Source: Blastocladiella emersonii ATCC 22665 (taxonomy: Eukaryota; Blastocladiomycota; Blastocladiomycetes; Blastocladiales; Blastocladiaceae). From it: a stretch of DNA of 64,000 nucleotides. Both the position numbers and the translations under genes were made by a program. The notes below the pieces were generated by a model. It searched no databases and was not told the origin of the DNA. It saw only the letters and a list, made by a program, of their open reading frames with translations. Below, piece by piece: positions 31,589-43,182 of this stretch; position 1 is the first letter of the stretch; each line of letters begins with the position of its first letter. The stretch lies in assembly GCA_025594325.1 (NCBI GenBank), contig JANHCV010000014.1, positions 248,001-312,000 on the forward strand, given 5' to 3'.

Positions 31589-34500
31589 ATGCACTCAGCA
31601 ACATCGTTTATGCCGACCCAGTCGAGTTTGACGGTCCTTTATGCGGACCCGTCGGACGAATTCGACCCGTTCCGCGACTCGTATGCCACCGACTTGTTTC
31701 TTTACCACGATGCGACCGTGGCCGACCGCAAGCTGAGCGCACTTCTTTGCGGCTTCAATGACTTGCGCTCGGTCGCCAGCACGCTTTACGAGGCGAAGCG
31801 CAAGCACTCGTGCGCACCCATGTCCTTCGTGTTCAACGACATGCGCCCCGAGCCAATCGCTCGCGCGCTCTTGATCCTCCATGCTCTCATGTTTTCGATG
31901 TTGTCCCGCGACGAGGTTGTCCCGATTATTGCACAGTTGTGGTTCTCCGAGCACATCGAGCTCAAGGCGCTTGATTTTTTGAAAGAGCATTTGTGTGGGT
32001 GCCTCGTACTTGACTGGCGCTCAACCTGCACTCGAGTTCGAGTTGCCGACGAGGCGACGCTGCGCGGCGCGCAGTCCTGCTGGCGTCTCTGGCTCGAGCG
32101 GTGCGACGACCCTTCATCGTCAGCTCGCCAGACGCAAAAGCGGAAAAATTTGATCGAGTCCCCCGCTCGCCCGCACCAGGCTGTGGAGGCCCAGGCTACT
32201 CACGCCGCTACCTTGGGTCTGGCCGACGAGCTGCAACCGTCCCGTCAAGCCCACGCGCGGTGCACGATTGGGCGCCACGTCGAGACTGGCACATGCTTCG
32301 CTTCGACATGTAGCAGCGTAGACGATGTCCCTGGGACTGTTGCGAACCCCACGTTCTTTGCAGCAAACGGCGGCACTCCCGGAATCATGCCAGCCGCGTT
32401 CACGGGCTTCCTTTTTGACGTCAGCTGCAACCGTATCGAGCGGGATATGTTTGTTCAACTCGAAAAATGGCTAATGAACCTCTGGGACATGTTCGAACAG
32501 CTCAGCTTCTCTGCCGACGGTGCAGACCACCCGAGCACTTTGAGTCCCCTTTCCCACGAAATTACATTTGTCCTTGGCGACGCGGTCCTCGTCATGGAGC
32601 AGTTTCTTGCTGACTCCGCGCAGCGCTTCGACGTTGTGGATACTTCGGCGCTCATGGATCGCTGCGGTGGCCTGAACCTTGTTCTCCACGGCTCTCACTT
32701 GCTCAAGCACAACCACGCCACGGCGGGCGACAAATCACTTCTCTATATGTGTACTGCCAAGCAAATCGACATGATGACGTCGTATTCCGCCGAGTTCATT
32801 GAAGAGGTGTTCCAGATCTCGGTCCACAGCTTCCCCGAGCTTTTTGGCGTTGCGATCGCGGAGGAGCAAGGCAGTGATTTCGGCCACTGGCTTGCCCATG
32901 TCCGCCCTTTTGCACCGAACGGCCGCGGCTCTTCGGGAGTTGCGCCGTACCGCAACATTACGTTTGTCAAATTGGAGGCCCCCGAGGTGGCCGTATCCGC
33001 CTTGGCCTCCGAGCCGCTTTTGTTGGTCTTTACCAACATGATTGGCATGGACGACGGCTTCACTTCGGTCAAGGTCTCGCGGGGTACGATTTTCCGTAAG
33101 AAACTTTGTTGTCGCTCACGGCTGACTGACTCCATGTCTTTCGTTGCAACTAGGCGGTTTGTTCATAACACCCGCGTTCGGCATCAAGATGGTCGCGAAT
33201 GCGATGGCCTCGCGCCGGCTGTCGTGGGACCGCGCGGCGGCGTACGAGGCGATGCCGTTCTGGTCCGACTCGCTCAACCAAAAACTCTTCCACTCGACGT
33301 TTTGCAACAGCATGCGGGCTCTCACTGGCGAACGCACCGTCCTCGCCTTGACCCACGGCTTTGGGGGCAGTCTGGATGCGATCCGGCGCTACAAACGCGT
33401 GTTTCATGCGACCGCCACTTTCAAGCTTCGCAAACTCGAGGGCGACCTCTCCACGTGCTGCATCAGCGTTTTTATGAACTCGGGCGATCGGACCTATGGC
33501 CACGAAGTGTACGAGAGCTTGAACGTGGTCCACGATCCACGCGGCGGTTGCGTACGTGTATCTTGGTACCTCGATCCCAACCTTGCCAAGGGCCGCTCCA
33601 GCGTCCGCTTCACGCTTCGTGCCGTTCCTGCGCTTCAAGCTTCCTCGGGCGAGTTTAGCTTTGGCGTTGTTGATTCGGAGTGTGTCAGTGACGTCCTTGT
33701 GTTTGACCCGAAGAAACCTCTCGCCAACAGCGCAATTTCGATGACCGAGGTCCCGGTGGCCGATTTGCAGAGCGCGATCCGCGGCGTCATGGCGTACGCT
33801 GCTGCCGCGCCCGCGCCGCCCCGCCGCCCAACGTGGTACCTTCCCGTTCGCGAAACTTGGCGATCGCGGCGAGGACGACTCTACCGCGCTACTGACTCTC
33901 AGCATTCCGCGCGGTCGCGACAAGGTTACTGTCAAACTTATGGCTAACCGCGATCTCCCGCAGTACCGCGGCGCCGTTGCGTTTCTTGTTGACGGGAAGC
34001 CGCAGGTGCTCCGCTTGCCAACCTCGGGGATTGCCACTCACATTGACGTTGACCGCAAAGCGCGCACAGTCTCGGTCTTGGTCCAGAAGCTTGCTCAGGC
34101 CGTTGCGCCAGAGATTGGACTCGGTCCGCTGATTCCGCGATTTGCGTCGTTCGTCAGTTCCCGCCTTGGCCCTCCCGTGTCCTCTTTTGTGCACCTCGCC
34201 GCGCTTCGCACTCTCAGCAACATGTTCACGCTCTGGGAGTGGCCGATTGAATCGCGTGCAGTCGAGCTGTCTGCCACGCCGCCTGAGCGTGACGACGGGC
34301 TCGGCGTATGGGGCGCGACCTCGCTCAAGCTGCTAATCCAGGAAGTGTTTGCTTACGCGGCCGAGCAGGGTGGCGCGTGCGCCATCAAACTCAACGCCAA
34401 GTACGGCGTGATCGGCATGATTTTCGTCCAAAACCCCGTCGTGATTCCGCCGCAGGGCAAGGCGCTCTGGATCACGCCCGCGCTCGACGTTTGCTTCCTG

Positions 34501-34860
34501 TACGTGCCGCCAGTCGCCTCAAAGACCGCATCAGCGGCCGTGCGCGCCAACGTGCGGCGGCTTCGCGAGATCGTCGACCAGGCCGAGACCGCTTACAGCA
34601 CGGCCACGGGTGGGCAGCGCTTCCACGCGATCAAATGGACGAGCGACCACCACGCGGACGTGATTGGCGAGTATCTCGACTACTGCAGCGCTGCCGTCAC
34701 GGACCGCGGGATCCCTGACATCAACCAGTACCCGATGACCAAGCCCGGGACCGAACAGCACGCGGCGGCCACGGCCGCGTCGTTCGAGGTGCTCAAGGGC
34801 GAGCTCAAGCGCGCGCTCCTGCTCCCCATGTTTCCCCATTTTTCTGACGGCCGCCGCTAG
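31589..34860 (+). CDS. BTB-like large protein G, two introns, 1034 residues
   Basis: Exons 31589-33095, 33154-33793 and 33903-34860 add up to 1035 codons. The 58-bp first intron has GTAAG, CTGAC and CTAG and is convincing. The 109-bp second intron (GTACG to CTCAG) fits the phase, but a 1-nt shift would also explain the frame change. The first 170 residues resemble a divergent BTB-BACK region (ATDLFLYHDATVADRKL, then LLILHALMFSML, WFSEHIELKALDFL and CLVLDW). Residues about 280-500 align with paralogue G'. The C-terminal 500 residues (for example FITPAFGIKMVANAMASRR and ALWITPALDVCFLYVPP) match no family I recognise. It is an intact-looking gene and the best candidate for a functional product in spacer 2. 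Confidence 0.72.
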
Positions 34861-34973
34861 CCGTGTCCCTTGTGTTGTATCTGACTCGGGTCCTATTTTT
34901 TTTTTGTTTTCGCATACATTTGCCTCTTCCATCGCCCTCACACCGTCCAACATTCAGGAACGTCTCACGCTGC

Positions 34974-34996
34974 GAGATGCGTCGGGAAAGCACGTG
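34974..34996 (+). promoter_or_regulatory. Shared promoter motif of gene H1
   Basis: GAGATGCGTCGGGAAAG followed by CACGTG, 90 bp before the ATG at 35086; two differences from the copies before G and G'. Confidence 0.55.
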
Positions 34997-35085
34997 GGGT
35001 GGGGGTGGCGCCGCACACGCTGTCGCTGTCAGCTCGAGTTGTGTTGGCGTCGACCTCCGCCGCCGCTCCCGGGAAACGAACCACC

Positions 35086-37493
35086 ATGAAGCCGAATGTA
35101 AACTTGCACTTATGCGACTTGCCGCAAGACTTGTGCGACGCTGTCGTCTTGCTGACCAAGCCGAGCGCGCACCTTGCCGCGTCGTCCAAGTCGCTCGCGG
35201 CGGCGGCCAACTCGGCAAGCGTGCGGTGCTCGTGGGCTCGCCAGGCCACCGACACGATTATTATGAAGAGTACATGACGGCCGAGCCGCCGCTCGCTCCG
35301 ACGCATGTGCCGTGGTACCTCGATCCGCGCAAGGCGTCGCTCGTTGGGACCGATCTGGACCGCGAGTACCCGCTTGCTCGCCAGCTCCAGGTCCCCTTCA
35401 TGTGGTACCTCAAGTTGCGGCTCGGTTACATGCGCCGCCACTTGCCGATCCACCACGGCTTCAACGACCCGGCCGTTGTGCGCGCGCGCTCGTCGCACCC
35501 GTTTACGCCGGCGGTCGTGGATGCTATCTATCGTCGCGCGGTGCCCGGCTTGACTTGCGTGGCGAGTATTGCCGAGGCGCTCGACCAACTCGTTCCGTCC
35601 GTGTTTGCTCCGCTGCCGAATTGCGTTTCCCTGCGCTCGTTCCCCGAGGGACTCGCGCTCCCGTTCTTCTTCCTGCACGTCAACGATATTGATGCGCTCC
35701 GTGGCTGCCTCGAGAAGCTGTACAAGCTCTACCCTGCGCTCAAGACCGAAAAGGCACCGCTGCACGTCTGGGCTCGCATGTGGCTCGACGAACGTGCCGA
35801 AGTCCGCTTGTTCTTGTCACTTGCATCCGAAATGGGGGTCAAGACGACGTTCCCGATGGCGCTTGCCCTGGCTGCGCTGACCTCGTGGAACCTCGACGCC
35901 TTCGACGCGATTCTGCTCACCGTGAGCGACGACCTGAACGGGATGTACTACGAGGTATCAGACATCTTTTGCGAGCACCGACCGCTCGCTCGCTCGTACT
36001 TTTACACGATCTGGTTTCTTCGCGGCCACGCCGAGTCCGCGGGCAAGCTCGTGCGCGTGCTCATGGACCGCCTCATTCCAGCGAGCGACCTTGGCCCGTG
36101 TCTTTCGGGCTTTCTCGACCCCGTCTCGGACCCAGAGCTTTTTATGGTCCTGTTCGAGGAGTTTGACTCGCTCCGCGCAAACGCGAAAATGACCAAGCCC
36201 ACCGAGCTCGCCATCGCTTTCGCCGGCCAGGGCTTCCTGGACCCGGCGTGGCTCATCGCCGACATGGGTATGATGGACGGTTCGTGGGAGCGTCTCCTTC
36301 TCGCGACCCACGCCAACCCCGAGTCGCGCCGCGCGTTTATCTCGCTCGTCAAGGAACACTACCGCGGCTCGGATTACCGGTCGCTCGCGCTCATGGGTAC
36401 GGTTTCTCGATCCACATCAACTCGCAGCGAGCACTCGCTCACTCACGCCGCTCCACTTCGCCGTCTAGCCATTTTTGACGTCGACTGGGCTGCCTGGACG
36501 CCTGAGTGCGGCTGGTCGGGGCTCAAGCTCGGCGCTATGTACGAGCTATGGCGCGAGCTTGGTCTCGACACGACCGAGACGTTCTCGTCCGCGTTCCTTC
36601 TCCTCTGCACGAGCTACGTCGGCGTCGACCAGATTCTCGAGACGGCTTCCACCGAGGACATCTGCGCGGCCATCCTCTTTGCCATGGACTCGCATTTCCT
36701 GCTCACTCCGGAGCGAAAGATTGGCGTCGTGCTCGCGCGGCTCATCGACCCAAACTCGCCTTTTACCGCTCGCCGCAACCGCATCTTGGCGTTGCTTTCC
36801 GGTCCGCCGCGCATGCCCCATGCGCCGTCGCCGTGGATCCTCGCGCTCGCCAGCATCGTGATCTGTGCGCTCCACGAGCCTGCCGGCAGCGACCAAATCG
36901 CTGTTCTTCTCGCCGCGCTTGGTGCGCTCTTCCAGCTTCCGTGCGCGCCCAAGTCGTTCCCGCACAATTCTCCCGTCATCGCCTACATCTGCACCTGGCT
37001 GCCTATGGCGCTCATCGACAACAAGGCCGGTTTGTCCAACATCGCCAGCGTGGTCAAGATCCTCGCGCGCTTTGACATCAACTGGTTCGTGGCGAGGGCT
37101 ATGGTCGAATCGATGCATGGCGGTTTGAGCATTCACAAGCGCGCGCTTAAGTTTCCGCCCGCCTTCCTCGACGCCGTCATGAGCGTTCCCGGGTGGCGCG
37201 AAGCCGCTGCGCTGATCAAGGGCGTCCCGCAGACCGAGGATCCGACCCCACAGCTGCTCGCGCACGCTGCTGGGCGCGAGGGTCGCGGCGCGGAGGTTGA
37301 CGACGAGGCCCTCGACCAGCTCATTGCGCGACTAACTCTCGCTGCTCCGCCGCCGGCTCCTGCTGCGCGACCTGCGGTGGCCGCTGGCGCGACCGTGCCA
37401 CCCGCGTACTTTGACGCGAAGATGGCGCCGCTCCCGCCGACCAACTTCGAGGCGTACGACCGCGAGAACTCGGTGGGCTCCAGCCAGCAGTAG
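35086..37493 (+). pseudogene. F-box-like protein gene H1, frameshift after the F-box
   Basis: The ATG at 35086 begins an F-box-like N-terminus (LHLCDLPQDLCDAVVLL, then SWARQATDT) aligned with H2 and H3. The frame closes at 35277. The rest of the protein continues in another frame from about 35262 (YYEEYMTAEPPLAPTHVPW) to 37493, so a single-base change near 35260 separates F-box from body; no intron fits there. A 72-bp intron at 36397-36468 (GTACG to CTAG, phase 1) corresponds to those in H2 and H3. The body aligns well with H2: VPFMWYLKLRLGYM, HHGFNDPAVVRARS and LALPFFFLHVNDIDALRGCL. The tail is Ala/Pro-rich and ends SSQQ. A protein starting at a downstream Met would lack the F-box. Confidence 0.65.
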
Positions 37494-37571
37494 GTTGATG
37501 TCCGATACATGATTTCTGTTTTGATACACGCGATTTAGCGAAGCTTTCACATTGTGCGCGAGACGAGGCGT

Positions 37572-37594
37572 GAGACGCGCCGCGATAGCACGTG
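37572..37594 (+). promoter_or_regulatory. Shared promoter motif of gene H2
   Basis: GAGACGCGCCGCGATAG followed by CACGTG, 74 bp before the ATG at 37668. Confidence 0.5.
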
Positions 37595-37667
37595 GGCGTG
37601 GCTTGGGAGGGCCTCAAGGTCGGCGAACGGTCGAGCGACGAGCTGCCTCTCCCTCATTGATGCTACC

Positions 37668-39884
37668 ATGAAACATACAATGAATGGAACCCTAAGCGAC
37701 TTGCCGCAAAATCTCGTCGAACACGTTCTTGCGCTTATGCCGGCGTCTCCGCGTGCCGCGGCGGCATCGGGCCTCCTTCGCGCCGCGGCCCTCTCCCTGG
37801 TTGCCCAGGCCGCTTGGGCTCGCCAAGCCATTGCTAGCGTATCCTTCGAGCGCTATGAGCGGAGTGACCTGTCCGAAGAGGACTTTGACGAGTACTACTA
37901 CGGCGTGATGCTCGACTCGACGTATCCCGACGCAGCCCAGCTCGAGGTGCCGTGTGTCTGGTACCTCAAGTCGCTTTTGGGCTTCTCGCACGAGCTCTCG
38001 CCGATTCACCGCGGCTTCAACGATCCGTCGGTCGTTCGCGCGCGCTCGCTGCATCCGTTCTCGCCTGTCGCCTTGGACGCTGTGTATCGCCGTCGCGCGG
38101 CTGGCCTTGCTTCGATCAAGGACATGGTCAAGGTACTTGACCGACTTGTTGGACCGAAACCAAACCGTAAATGCCTTGGTCTTCGCTCCCTCCCGCTCCA
38201 GCTCGCACTCCCTTACTTCTTCCTTCATGTCAACGACATTGACGGCATCCTCAACTGCATCAACAAGCTTTTTGCGCTGTATCCCGCGCTTCGAACGGCC
38301 GAACTCCCGCTCGCCACCTGGGCGCGCGTGTGGCTCGACGACCGCGAGACGCAGCGCGCCTTCATCACCATGTCCGTTGGTTGTGACATTGAGATGACGT
38401 TCGGCGCGGCGCTTGCGCTGGCCGCGCTGTTCAAGTGGAATCTTGCCGCCTTGGATGCAATTAACTCGCATGCGGATACCAAGCTTGATATCGCCGCGTT
38501 CTTTGCTGACCACCGCGACCTGCTACATTCGCTGATGCCCACGCTTCGAAATCTCCGCGGGCATACCGAGTCTACGTGCCTCTTGCTAAAGCGCGTCATG
38601 ACCCACTTACAGGCGGATGACTCCATCCCGCTCATCGTTAGCTTCCTCACCGAGTGGTCCGACCCCGACCTATTCGTGGCGATTTTTGACGCGGTAGACG
38701 CTACCCACACCTCTCGAGACATGGATCAGGCCGACTCCGGTGCGCTTGCGTTTGCCAAGAAGGGTCGCGTCGGTCCCGCGCTTCAGCTCGCTCGTGCTGT
38801 GTTGCTCGAAAAGGATGACCTGAGCGACCTGCTCATGCGACTCCATGCGAATCCTTCGTCTCGCGCTCAGCTAGTGCAGATCATCAAGAACCTCAAGGTT
38901 TGCGGCGTTGCCAAGGACATTGCTATTCACAGTGCGTATCCAGATGTTTGTGACCTTGTGTTTCGCTGCACTATCTGACCAAGATACGCGGACAGATGCG
39001 TAGCCATGGAGCTCATGTTTCTTGAGTCTACGCGCGAGCACAACTTGCTTGATTACGTCGGTGGAGTTGACGTGCTTGGTCTCGCGGGTGCTGGCGAGCC
39101 GGTCAAAATGAACACGGCCGAGATGGTGCGCGTATGGCGCGAGCTCGAGCTCGAGCTTGATGTCCCCGACATGCTCGCCATCAGCATCGTGGACATGGTA
39201 CCCACGCACAATCATATCGGCGGACTTGTTTCTGCGGTTTCCATCAACGAGGTGCTCACCGCTGTCAAACTCTTTTTTGACCGTGAGCAGGCTGGTAATC
39301 ACTCGCAAGTGCTTTCGTGCATCCTGGCACTCCTGCTTCATCCGCCCAGCGCACCCGAGTGGCTTTCGTTGTTTAGCCAGGTCACGAACGAGCAGCTACT
39401 CACACTCCTTGGCCCAGGCACTGAATACTGGCCACTTGCGCTGGCTTGTGTCGCCGAGTTCTGTATGTACGGGACGCTTTCTGACGGCTTTTCCAGAAAC
39501 TTGTTCTTTTGCGCCCTCAAGCTGCTGCTCAGCATGCCCGGGGCTCCTCGCCAACTTCCCAAGGTGTCGGCTGATCTACTTGGGGTCTGCCTCGCCCAGG
39601 TTCTCTTCCGCGTCGACAAGCAGCCTTCTCTTGCGGCCTATATATCTCACACCATCGACGCTCTGCTCAAGCACGATGTGGCGTGGGTCGTCGCGTGGGT
39701 GCTTCCGCAGGCGATGCGTCACAACCTCAAAATGGCGAACAAGTATCTCGAGTTTCCCGACTTTCTCCTCGATCTTGTCACGCAGACGCCTGGCTGGCGC
39801 GAGGCAGCGGCGACCATTCAGGAGCCTCGCCTGAGCAACCCGACCCCGCAGCTGATCGTTCACGCGTATCTCAGTGTTGACTGA
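37668..39884 (+). CDS. F-box-like protein H2, intact, one intron, 714 residues
   Basis: Exons 37668-38931 and 39004-39884 give 715 codons in frame. The 72-bp intron starts GTGCG, has a CTGAC branch site and ends GTAG. The start is the ATG aligned with H3. The N-terminus carries an F-box-like motif (LSDLPQNLVEHVLALMPAS, then WARQAIASVSFERYE). The body shows conserved blocks shared with H1 and H3: VWYLKSLLGF, HRGFNDPSVVRARSLHPF, LALPYFFLHVNDID and TPGWREAAATI near the end. No catalytic motif is present, as expected for an adaptor. It stands in a head-to-tail array H1-H2-H3 with short gaps and is the only intact member of the three. Function as an SCF substrate adaptor is inferred. Confidence 0.78.
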
Positions 39885-40019
39885 GACTAGATTCTCGCAT
39901 ACAGGCTTTCCTTGGACGTTCTTGCTACTTCCGCCGCACCAATGTTCCCTCCTGTCGAGCTCGCCTGCTTCCGAATTTTTTAAATAAATCGGCTTCAGTT
40001 GTTGCTTCATTGTTTGGGG

Positions 40020-40675
40020 AGTGAACCTGGGCGTCGCGCTCAACGTGCTCGGCAAGCATGCGTACTCAGTAATGCTGACGATCGACGTGCTGTTACCCAT
40101 GGGCAAGTTCGCGTCTGAGCTGCAGTCGACTTCCTGACACAGCTCGAGGCTGACCATGGCATCCAGCTCAACCAGACGCGGGTCCGCGCTGTCGAAGCGT
40201 CCGCGCTGTCGAAGCGTCCGCGCTGTCGAAGCGTCCGCGCTGTCGAAGCGTCCGCGCTGTCGAAGCGTCCGCGCTGTCGAAGCGTCCGCGCTGTCGAAGC
40301 GTCCGCGCTGTCGAAGCGTCCGCGCTGTCGAAGCGTCCGCGCTGTCGAAGCGTCCGCGCTGTCGAAGCGTCCGCGCTGTTTGACACGTACCAGCAGTCCG
40401 TGAAGCTCGCGATCGGATCAGCCGTGTACGAGCTCGCGTGCCACGTCTCGAGCGTGCCCAGCTACGCGGCCTTCAACAAAAAGCTCATCGATCGGTGGCG
40501 CATGAGGGGCGCCATGGACACGCTTGAGCGCGCCAAGCGCGTCTTCGCCGATCCGCGCGTGGGCGAGTGGCCGCGAGCACCGCGCCGCTCCCGCTCCCGC
40601 GAACCGACGACTTGGTCCGTGACAACGACACGAACCGTGAACAATAAATTCGGTCTTCTTTGGACACATACATAG
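40020..40675 (+). pseudogene. Gene remnant invaded by a minisatellite
   Basis: Before the minisatellite, a frame reads VALNVLGKHAYSVMLTIDV to FASELQ, then (shifted) FLTQLEADHGIQLNQTRVR. After it, the frame reads ALFDTYQQSVKLAIGSAVYE, then FNKKLIDRWRMRGAMDTLER and KRVFADPRVGEW to a stop near 40673. The pieces look like true protein but belong to no family I can name. It lies between H2 and H3 and does not resemble them. Confidence 0.4.
40183..40379 (+). repeat. 17-bp minisatellite, about 11.6 perfect copies
   Basis: Unit TCCGCGCTGTCGAAGCG repeated without a mismatch over 197 bp. Because 17 is not a multiple of 3, all three frames stay open and give a 17-residue peptide period on both strands. 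Confidence 0.97.
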
Positions 40676-40740
40676 CTTGCGAGGTGAGGCGAGGTTTGCC
40701 AAGCGGCCGGGCCACACGCGAGAGGGGCGGGGTGAGCGAC

Positions 40741-40762
40741 GACGCGACGAAAGGAACACGTG
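40741..40762 (+). promoter_or_regulatory. Shared promoter motif of gene H3
   Basis: GACGCGACGAAAGGAA followed by CACGTG, 51 bp before the ATG at 40813; the most diverged copy of the motif. Confidence 0.45.
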
Positions 40763-40812
40763 AAGGCGGCCGAGCCGACGCCACCCGTCCTCGCTCCCTC
40801 GTCGATGCAGCC

Positions 40813-42979
40813 ATGGAACACAAAATGAATGAAACCCTCGACGACTTGCCGCAAAGTCTAGTCGAGCACGTTCTTGCGCTTATGCCGGCGTCTCCGCGCG
40901 CCGTGGCGGCATCGGGCATCCTGCTCGCCGCGGCCCGCTCCCAGGTCGTCCAGGCCGCTTGGGCTCGCCAAGCTATCGCTATCGTATCCTTTGAGCGCTA
41001 CGAGGATGGAGACCTGACTGCCGAAGAGCAAGCCGAGCATTTTCTTCATGGGAGTCGTCTTGACTCGATTATCTCCCACGCCCCGCAACTGCAGATTCCG
41101 AGCGTGTGGTACCTCAAGTCGCTTCTGGGTTTTATGCACGAACGGTCGCCGATCCATCGTGGTTTCAACAGCCTTGCGGTCGCTCGCGCTCGATTGCTTC
41201 ACCCGTTTTCGCCGACCGTACTGGGCGTCGTTTACCGTCGCCGCGCGACCGGCGTTGCTTCGGTCAAAGACATGGCCAAGGTGCTCGACAAGTTTACGGG
41301 ACCGACGCCGACGCGTAAATGCCTCGGACTCGGATCGCTCCCCTTGGCCCTCGCGCTGCCCTACTTCTTCCTTCATGTCAACGACATTGACGCCGTGCTT
41401 GGCTGCCTCAAGAAGCTTTGGTCGTTGTACCCCTCGCTTCGTACGGCCGAGCTTCCGCTCGTCATGTGGTCGCGCGTTTGGCTCGACGAGCGCGAGTCAC
41501 AGCGAAACTTTTCCACCGTTGCAGCTTTACCGTGACGTACGGTGCAGCCCTTGCGCTTGCAGCGCTCACCAAGTGGAACCTGGTCGCGTTTGACGCCATC
41601 AACTCGCACTTGGCCACCAAATTGGACTTGACCGAGCTTTTCAAGGACCACAGCGAGCTCGTGCCTCCCCTCATGGGGACCCTCCACTACATCCACGGCC
41701 AAGCCAAACCGGCATGCATCTTGCTCAAGCGCGTTTTGGCTCACTTACTGCACGCGGGCCCTCAATTCACGCTCATTGTCGATTTCTTTGACGAGAGCTG
41801 CGATCCTGACCTGTTTGTGGAGGTCTTCGACTCCGTTGACGCTTCTCGTGCCACTCAGGGCATGAATCGTGCCAACCCTGTTGCGTTGGCGTTTGCTGCG
41901 AAGGGCCACGTTGGCCCCGCGATTCGGCTCGCTCAAGCTGGACTGTTTGACGCGAAACAACTGGGCGAGCTGCTTGCGCAAGTCAATGGAATTCCCCAGG
42001 CTCGCGCTTGGGTGCTCCAGGTTATCGATGATTTCAAGCTTGGCAGCGAGGTCAAGGCCGTTCCTTCTCAAGGTACATGCCTCATCTTTACTAGGTTTTC
42101 GCGTTCCAAAGCCTAATCACGGGCTGATGACATGTAGCCGCAACGCGCACCTCGACCAAGTTCATGCGTGACTTGCCTGGCCAAGCTGATGCCAGCGAGT
42201 CACTCGAGATGGACATGGCCGAGCTCGTGCGCACTTGGCGCCTGCTCAAGCTCGACGTCCCCGAGATGCTTTTCACCAGCATGGCAACCAATGATTTCGC
42301 AGACGACCGTATTGGTGAGCTTCTGGTCGCGGTTCCGATCGACAATATGATCGCCGCCGTCAAGCTGTTCCTTGAACGCGGGCACACTGGTCCTCATTCG
42401 CATGTGTTCGCTACCATTCTCGCGCTCTTTCTGTATCCGCCCAGTGCGCCCGAGTGGGAATCGTATTTTTCTCAGCTCTCACTCAAGCGACTGCTTGTCC
42501 ATTTCGGCCCAAGTAGCGAATACTGGCCCCGCACGTTGGCCTGCATCGCTGAATTCTGCCTTCACGGAGTTTCCAAGCCCGGTTGCACAGTCCACATGTT
42601 CCACGATGCCCTCACAGTTTCGCTCAACATGCCCGGGGCTCCTCATCGTCTGCCAAAGCCTGTTGCTGAATACTTTGGCTCTTGCCTCGCCCGGGCCCTC
42701 CACCAGCTTGACGAAGACCCTTTGCTTCCACCCTACATTGCTGAAGCCCTTAGCGAGCTACTAAAGCATGACGTAGCGTCGGTCGTTGTGTGGGCGCTCC
42801 CGCAGGCGATGCGAACGTATCGGGCGAACGTAGACGGCCATCTCGAATTTCCCAACTTTGTGCTTGATCTGGTCGCGCAAACTCCAGGTTGGCGCGAGGT
42901 AGCGGCGACCGTCAACTTGCCCAGTCACTTCAACCCGGCACCGCAGCTGCTTGTCCACGCGTCCCTGAGCGTCGACTGA
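40813..42979 (+). pseudogene. F-box-like protein gene H3, 10-bp deletion
   Basis: The ATG at 40813 starts an N-terminus nearly matching H2 (LDDLPQSLVEHVLALMPAS). The frame breaks near 41520-41535. H2 has 33 nt between the ACC codon and ATGACG where H3 has 23, a net loss of 10 nt that shifts the frame to TGA. The body continues in the new frame (TVTYGAALALAALTKW) to an exon end at 42072. A 65-bp intron 42073-42137 (GTACA, CTGATGAC, GTAG) follows, and the last exon runs to 42979 (TPGWREVAATV). Intron position and phase equal those of H1 and H2. Apart from the deletion the gene is well kept, so inactivation is probably recent. Confidence 0.72.
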
Positions 42980-43182
42980 GCCCATACCTCGCGGAGCTCC
43001 GCGCATCACCGATTCTTTCGCATGTGCTCTTGTGTGCCGCCACGACCACTCCTTTTGAGATCATCTGCTCGCATTTTTGCATAAATTGCGTTTTGTTCCC
43101 TTCGTATCAATCGCGCCACGATCATGGCTCACGCTCGCGTAAGCTACTCGCGACGCGTCGCAAAATCATGTGAGATCTCTAT
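42980..43182. other. Short convergent spacer
   Basis: Space between the convergent 3' ends of H3 and G'. Nothing recognised. Confidence 0.4.
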
